10,347 nucleotides of DNA. It comes from Rhizobacter sp. Its GTDB lineage: Bacteria; Pseudomonadota; Gammaproteobacteria; Burkholderiales; Burkholderiaceae_C. A program made the translations under genes and the position numbers. The notes beneath the pieces are model-generated. The model had not been told where the DNA came from and did not search any database. It saw only the letters and a program-made list of their open reading frames with translations. Positions 7,486 through 10,347 of the stretch are shown one piece after another; position 1 is the stretch's first letter; the number at the start of each line of letters is the position of its first letter. Where the stretch lies: contig JANXVK010000505.1 of assembly GCA_025351675.1 (NCBI GenBank), positions 1 through 10,347 on the forward strand, in the 5' to 3' direction.

Positions 7486-8094
7486 ATGAAGCTCTACTAC
7501 AGCCCCGGCGCCTGCTCGCTCGCCCCGCACATCGTGCTCAACGAATCGGGTCTCCCGTTCACGCTGGTCAAGGCCAATCTGAAGGCGCATCAGCTCGAAG
7601 ACGGCACCGACTACTACCAGACCACCTCGAAGGGTCAGGTGCCGCTGCTCGAACTCGACGGCGGTGAGCGCCTCTCCGAAGGCCCGGTGATCACCCAGTA
7701 CATCGCCGACCAGGTGCCGGCGAAGAAGCTCGCGCCGGCCAACGGCACGATGGAACGCTACCACCTGCAGGAGTGGCTGAACTTCGTTACCAGCGAGCTG
7801 CACAAGGGCATCGGCGGGCTGTTCAACCCGGCCATGCCGGAAGAAGGCAAGGCGGTGATCCGCGCGAAGGCCGCCGACCAGCTGAAGTGGGTCGACCAGC
7901 AGCTCGAAGGCAAGCAGTACCTGATGGGCGACGCGTTCAGCATCGCCGATGCCTACCTGTTCACCGTGACGAACTGGACCGGCCACACCGGCATCGACAT
8001 TTCCGGCATGAAGAACCTGGGTGCGTTCCAGGCCCGCATGGCGGCACGCCCGGCGGTGCAGGCCGCGCTGAAGGCGGAAGGCCTGTTGAAGTGA
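7486..8094 (+). CDS. gstA: Beta-class glutathione S-transferase GstA
   Basis: A 202-residue cytosolic enzyme (E. coli GstA 201) that conjugates or exchanges glutathione with electrophiles. The thioredoxin-fold N-terminal domain begins MKLYYSPGACSLAPHI, with Cys10, the residue that forms a mixed disulfide with glutathione in beta-class enzymes. KGQVPLLEL near 49 carries the cis-proline, and LSEGPVITQYIAD near 63 gives the glutathione gamma-glutamyl contact. The all-helical C-terminal domain has EWLNFVTSELHKG, with His106 at the E. coli GstA catalytic position, and FSIADAYLFTV around the N-capping box. The ATG at 7486 fits the family start exactly; the upstream CCGACCGACCCACC has no clear ribosome-binding site. 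The stop overlaps the next gene by GTGA. Confidence 0.96.
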   Translation: MKLYYSPGACSLAPHIVLNESGLPFTLVKANLKAHQLEDGTDYYQTTSKGQVPLLELDGGERLSEGPVITQYIADQVPAKKLAPANGTMERYHLQEWLNFVTSELHKGIGGLFNPAMPEEGKAVIRAKAADQLKWVDQQLEGKQYLMGDAFSIADAYLFTVTNWTGHTGIDISGMKNLGAFQARMAARPAVQAALKAEGLLK

Positions 8095-8468
8095 AGACCG
8101 CGGCGCGGCGGTCCGTCAGCGCCGCGCTGCTCGTGCTCGCGGCGTTCGATCTGTCGGCGGCGCCGCTGGCGCGGCCGGAGGTCGGGCGCCAGACCGCAGA
8201 GCTGTGTGTCGCCACCGTGCCGAAGCCGCCCAGCTGCGGCCCGGCGCAGGTCGATCTGCGTGCCGACGGCACGATGCGCCTGCGCGTCGACGACATCGTC
8301 TACAACATGAAGCTGCACGGCAGCCAGGTCGAGATCGTCGTGATGCACAACGTCGTGCAGATCGCCGAGTTCACCGCGCCCTACGAGTGGGTCGGCAACA
8401 CCTTGCAGTTCAAGGACGGCGACCGCAACTCACGTTACGAAATTCGCTTCAACGACCGCAAGCGCTGA
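8091..8468 (+). CDS. Small exported protein of unknown function
   Basis: A 125-residue protein that I do not recognise. A GTG start at 8091 overlaps the gstA stop as GTGA, with GGAAGG about 11 bases upstream. Its N-terminus is a signal peptide: a basic MKTAARR stretch, the hydrophobic core SVSAALLVLAAFDLSAA, and likely cleavage near SAAPLA (22-27). The mature part has two cysteines (Cys39 and Cys49), ten residues apart, which could form a disulfide. A beta-rich pattern follows: VDLRADGTMRLRVDDIVYNMKL, VEIVVMHN, NTLQFKDGD, YEIRF. Coupling to a glutathione S-transferase suggests joint expression, not a shared biochemical step. It converges on the SDR gene, with only six bases between the two stop codons. 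Confidence 0.72.
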   Translation: MKTAARRSVSAALLVLAAFDLSAAPLARPEVGRQTAELCVATVPKPPSCGPAQVDLRADGTMRLRVDDIVYNMKLHGSQVEIVVMHNVVQIAEFTAPYEWVGNTLQFKDGDRNSRYEIRFNDRKR

Positions 8469-8469
8469 G

Positions 8470-8482
8470 GCTGGCTACCAGC
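8470..8482. other. Small hairpin between two convergent genes
   Basis: GCTGG and CCAGC flank a three-base loop CTA, which is itself the minus-strand TAG stop of the SDR gene. The five-base stem lies exactly in the six-base gap between convergent stop codons. It could act weakly in both directions, but it has no T-tract on either side. Confidence 0.2.
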
Positions 8483-9209
8483 GCTCCATGTACGGGCGCA
8501 GGTCGAGCTCGAAGGTCCACGCATCGCGCGGCTGCATGTGCAGGTGCCAGTAGTTCTCGGCGATGTGCTCCGGGTTCAGGATGCCGTCCTGTTCTTTCAG
8601 CGCGTAACGCTCGGGGAAGGTATTGCGGATGAACTCGGTGTCGATCGCGCCGTCGACGACGACGTGCGCCACGTGAACCCCCTGCGGCCCGAGCTCACGC
8701 GCCATGCTCTGCGCCAGCGCCCGCAGCGCGTGCTTCGCGCCCGCGAAGGCGGCGAAATTGGCGGCGCCGCGCAGCCCGGCGGTCGCGCCGGCGAAGATGA
8801 TCGTGCCGCGGCCACGCGTGACCATCCGCTTCGCCACTTCGCGCCCGTTCAAGAAGCCGCCGAAGCAGGCCATCTCCCAGATCTTGAAGTACTTGCGCGC
8901 GGTCTCTTCGAGCACGCTGCACGGCACGTTGGCGCCGATGTTGAACACCAGCACCTCGATCGGCCCGATGTCGCGCTCGATCTGCTCGACCAACGCGATC
9001 ACTTCTTCTTCCTTGCGCGCGTCGGAGCCGAAGCCGTGCGCCTCGCCGCCGGCCTCAGTGATGCTCTGAAGCAGCGGCGCCAGCTTGTCGGCCTCGCGCC
9101 GCGTCACGCAGGCGGTGTAGCCGCCGGCCGCGAAGCGTTTGGCGATTGCGCCGCCAGTCGCGTCGCCGGCGCCGATCACCAGCGCCACCTTGTTCGGGTT
9201 CGTCGCCAT
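8475..9209 (-). CDS. SDR-family (short-chain dehydrogenase) protein lacking the catalytic tyrosine
   Basis: A 244-residue Rossmann-fold protein. The NAD(P)-binding motif is IGAGDATGGAIAKRFA (12-27), a variant of TGxxxGIG. LVFNIGAN at 87-94 replaces the usual NNAG. At the active site the YxxxK motif reads FAGAK, so Phe155 stands where the tyrosine should be while Lys159 is kept, and the usual serine region reads GATAG (141-145) without serine. DGAIDTEFIR follows in the place of the classical PGxxxT segment. I recall a bacterial SDR subfamily with the same phenylalanine, so this is probably ancestral to the subfamily and not a fresh mutation. Binding of nucleotide is likely; classical dehydrogenase chemistry is doubtful. 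The ATG at 9209 is preferred because GAAGGG lies nine bases before it; the ATG at 9218 abuts that motif. Confidence 0.85.
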   Translation of the reverse strand: MATNPNKVALVIGAGDATGGAIAKRFAAGGYTACVTRREADKLAPLLQSITEAGGEAHGFGSDARKEEEVIALVEQIERDIGPIEVLVFNIGANVPCSVLEETARKYFKIWEMACFGGFLNGREVAKRMVTRGRGTIIFAGATAGLRGAANFAAFAGAKHALRALAQSMARELGPQGVHVAHVVVDGAIDTEFIRNTFPERYALKEQDGILNPEHIAENYWHLHMQPRDAWTFELDLRPYMERW

Positions 9210-9230
9210 GGCTCGCATCCCTTCGTGACC

Positions 9231-9239
9231 TGCGATGAT
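9231..9239 (+). promoter_or_regulatory. Possible extended -10 promoter for a leaderless mini-ORF
   Basis: TGCGATGAT reads as an extended -10 (TG-n then GATGAT, four of six matches). Transcription would start around 9245-9246, exactly at the ATG of the 20-codon ORF, giving a leaderless message. There is no recognisable -35. The site overlaps the leader of the divergent SDR gene. Confidence 0.3.
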
Positions 9240-9244
9240 GCACC

Positions 9245-9307
9245 ATGAGCCCGCCGGGCCGCCCCGAGAGCGAGTTCACCGCAGTGCGCAGCACGGAGGT
9301 CGCCTGA
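9245..9307 (+). CDS. Putative 20-residue leader peptide upstream of the DsbA-family gene
   Basis: A 21-codon frame beginning MSPPGRPESEF and ending STEVA, whose TGA overlaps the ATG of the next gene as TGATG. Its last codons contain GGAGGT, the ribosome-binding site of that gene. No ribosome-binding site precedes the ATG, but an extended -10 lies five bases upstream, so it could be read from a leaderless message. The opening MSPPGRP resembles short peptides I remember from Burkholderiales with the pattern PPGRPKGEYRSAQREG. Here RSAQHGG appears in another frame (9280-9300), as if the two halves had been split by a two-base insertion. The family memory is unverified, and the ORF is too short for sequence statistics. 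Confidence 0.4.
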   Translation: MSPPGRPESEFTAVRSTEVA

Positions 9308-9909
9308 TGAGCCAGAAAGTCGAGTTCTTCTTCGATGTCGGCAGCCCGACGACCTACCTCGCGTGGACGCAACTGCCCGCGCTCTGCGCGCAGGCCGGCG
9401 CCGAGCTGGTCTACCGGCCGATGCTGCTCGGCGGTGTGTTCCAGGCCACCGGCAACGCCTCGCCCGCGACCGTGCCGGCGAAGGGCCGCTACATGGACAC
9501 CGACATGGCCCGCTTCGCGCGCCGCTACGGCGTGCCGTTCGCCTCGAACCCGTTCTTCCCGATCAACACGCTGCTGTTGATGCGCGGCGCCACCGGCGCG
9601 CAGCTGCGCGCGCCCGAGCGCTTTCACGACTACCTGCGTGGCGTGTTTCACGCGATGTGGGTCGCGCCGCAGAATCTGAACGATTCCGCGACCGCGGCGC
9701 AGGCGCTCACCGCCGCCGGCTTCGACCCGGCCGAGGTGATGGGCTGGTCCAACGATGCCGAGGTCAAGGCGGCACTGCGCGCGACCACCGAAGAGGCCGT
9801 CGCGCGCGGCGTGTTCGGCGCGCCGACCTTCTTCGTGGGCGATCAGATGTTCTTCGGCCAGGACCGCATGGATTTCGTCGAAGAGGCGCTCATAACGCCG
9901 CCGTCTTGA
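9307..9909 (+). CDS. 2-hydroxychromene-2-carboxylate isomerase / DsbA-family oxidoreductase
   Basis: A 200-residue DsbA-like thioredoxin-fold protein of the HCCA isomerase / kappa-GST group. The first strand reads VEFFFDVGSPTTYLAW, with Ser13 where DsbA has its first cysteine; in this group the serine handles glutathione. The helical insertion runs from about 60 to 140. GVFGAPTFFVG near 169-179 contains the cis-proline Pro173, and FFGQDRMDFVEEAL closes the domain. The NahD enzyme interconverts 2-hydroxychromene-2-carboxylate and trans-o-hydroxybenzylidenepyruvate with glutathione in naphthalene breakdown. No other naphthalene genes are present, so the substrate may differ. The ATG at 9307 has GGAGGT six bases upstream. 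It overlaps the mini-ORF by TGATG, suggesting coupled translation. No signal peptide is visible, so it is cytosolic. Confidence 0.93.
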   Translation: MSQKVEFFFDVGSPTTYLAWTQLPALCAQAGAELVYRPMLLGGVFQATGNASPATVPAKGRYMDTDMARFARRYGVPFASNPFFPINTLLLMRGATGAQLRAPERFHDYLRGVFHAMWVAPQNLNDSATAAQALTAAGFDPAEVMGWSNDAEVKAALRATTEEAVARGVFGAPTFFVGDQMFFGQDRMDFVEEALITPPS

Positions 9910-9977
9910 GACTTTGGGCGCCTATCCCCACCTAGTCTGCAAGGGACGGAGCCTGGAAATGCACGCACGGCCACGCC

Positions 9978-10002
9978 TTCACAGGTCGAGCTAGCTTGTG
10001 AA
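9978..10002. repeat. Short inverted repeat in the lon upstream region
   Basis: TTCACA (9978-9983) and TGTGAA (9997-10002) form a six-base inverted repeat around 13 bases, which include the palindrome AGCTAGCT. It lies upstream of the candidate lon promoter and could be an operator, but six bases is close to chance. The rest of 9910-10042 shows no coding frame, RNA gene or repeat that I can support. Confidence 0.2.
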
Positions 10003-10042
10003 ACCGCGGTGAGGCCGAGTGTCGCGCAAGGCTATTGCTCCG

Positions 10043-10073
10043 CTTGAACCATGGGCCGAACGGTCCACATAAT
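10043..10073 (+). promoter_or_regulatory. Candidate heat-shock (sigma-32) and sigma-70 promoter for lon
   Basis: CTTGAAC (10043-10049) matches the sigma-32 -35 consensus CTTGAAA at six of seven positions. CCACATAAT (10065-10073) resembles CCCCATnTA after 15 bases. The same bases read as sigma-70 elements TTGAAC and CATAAT (five of six) with an 18-base spacer. lon is a classic heat-shock gene, so this fits. The start would lie near 10080, leaving a leader of about 115 bases. Confidence 0.5.
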
Positions 10074-10103
10074 TCACCGAAGACCGTCGCTTTCGGGGAC
10101 GGA

Positions 10104-10147
10104 CGGATCGTAAGACTCAGACGCATCGTCTGAGTAACCGCGATCCG
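10104..10147. repeat. Large two-part inverted repeat in the lon leader
   Basis: The inner arms ACTCAGACG (10115-10123) and CGTCTGAGT (10127-10135) are perfect over nine bases around CAT. The outer arms CGGATCG (10104-10110) and CGATCCG (10141-10147) add seven more pairs beyond a small internal loop. It lies downstream of the candidate promoter and 48 bases before the lon ATG. No T-tract follows, so it is not a standard terminator. It may be a leader hairpin or an operator palindrome. Confidence 0.6.
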
Positions 10148-10195
10148 AGAGACCGGGCTGCGAGACGAACGCCGCCGGTCAGGAGATAAAGGCCA

Positions 10196-10347
10196 ATGTC
10201 TGAGATCAAAATCCTGCCGATCCTGCCGTTGCGGGACATCGTTGTCTTCCCGCATCAGCCGGTGCCGCTCTTCGTGGGGCGCGAGAAATCAGTGCGCGCT
10301 CTGGAAGAAGCCATGAAGAACGAAGGCAAGCAGATCCTGCTCGCCAC
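10196..10347 (+). CDS. lon: ATP-dependent protease Lon, N-terminal fragment
   Basis: The first 50 codons and two bases of a frame that runs off the window. [20 protein letters not shown], then [14 protein letters not shown], is the characteristic start of the Lon substrate-binding (LON) domain, so the call is firm though the AAA+ and peptidase domains lie outside. Lon is a cytosolic AAA+ serine protease that removes misfolded and regulatory proteins. The ATG at 10196 has AGGAG ten bases upstream. A candidate heat-shock promoter and a strong inverted repeat precede it. The gene is not next to clpX, its usual neighbour in proteobacteria, and its GC (about 57-60%) is well below that of the preceding gene. 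[12 protein letters not shown] seems to me less like typical betaproteobacterial Lon (GRPKSIKALE) than like other proteobacterial Lons; this rests on memory. Confidence 0.93.
   Translation, partial: MSEIKILPILPLRDIVVFPHQPVPLFVGREKSVRALEEAMKNEGKQILLA

Noticed and set aside
9644..9659. Second parS-like sequence, TGTTTCACGCGATGTG
   Set aside because: Five mismatches to the 16-mer and the right half is lost; it is ordinary coding sequence for GVFHAMW.
9922..9930. CTATCCCCA as a DnaA box
   Set aside because: Two mismatches to TTATCCACA, a single copy, and no AT-rich stretch nearby; no sign of an origin within the window.
9932..10255. A 107-codon minus-strand frame across the lon leader
   Set aside because: It overlaps the start of lon antisense, has no recognisable motif and has a weak start. 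The stretch is better explained as promoter and leader.
1..10347. Mobile elements, CRISPR arrays, tRNA or rRNA genes, defence systems
   Set aside because: No transposase or integrase, no spaced direct repeats, no tRNA-like cloverleaf and no known defence protein was seen on either strand.

Overview
The window is a GC-rich, densely coded bacterial chromosome segment. MnmG, GstA and the compact same-strand runs of enzymes look most like a betaproteobacterium of the order Burkholderiales (inferred from remembered family sequences, not from a search). The left edge, rsmG-mnmG with a perfect parS site inside mnmG, places it close to the replication origin and the usual parAB locus.

Layout. Positions 1-7347 are read leftwards. 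In transcription order they encode a pirin, a monothiol glutaredoxin-like protein, an exported TAP-like alpha/beta hydrolase, a NatA-like ABC ATPase, a NatB-like ABC permease, an ElaA-type acetyltransferase, then MnmG and the first codons of RsmG. Hydrolase, ATPase and permease are chained by 4-base ATGA/GTGA overlaps, so they are probably one translationally coupled unit. mnmG has its own candidate promoter. A parS 16-mer (378-393) lies in the mnmG coding sequence. Positions 7486-8468 are read rightwards: a beta-class glutathione S-transferase and, overlapping it by GTGA, a small exported protein of unknown function. A short-chain dehydrogenase-like protein lacking the catalytic tyrosine (8475-9209) faces left. 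Next come a 20-codon mini-ORF and a DsbA-family 2-hydroxychromene-2-carboxylate isomerase-like protein (9307-9909), read rightwards.

The last ~440 bases look different. GC falls from about 70% in the preceding gene to about 57-60% in the lines I counted. A non-coding leader holds a candidate heat-shock/housekeeping promoter and a large inverted repeat, and a lon protease gene begins at 10196 and runs off the window without clpX beside it.

How the genes fit together. Much of the content is ordinary housekeeping and redox or stress metabolism: tRNA modification, glutaredoxin, GST, pirin, a DsbA-fold isomerase and Lon. I see no mobile element, CRISPR array, tRNA, rRNA or recognisable defence system. 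The most notable points are the intragenic parS, the mini-ORF at 9245-9307, a hairpin that may hide the glutaredoxin ribosome-binding site, the tyrosine-less SDR and the compositionally distinct lon region.
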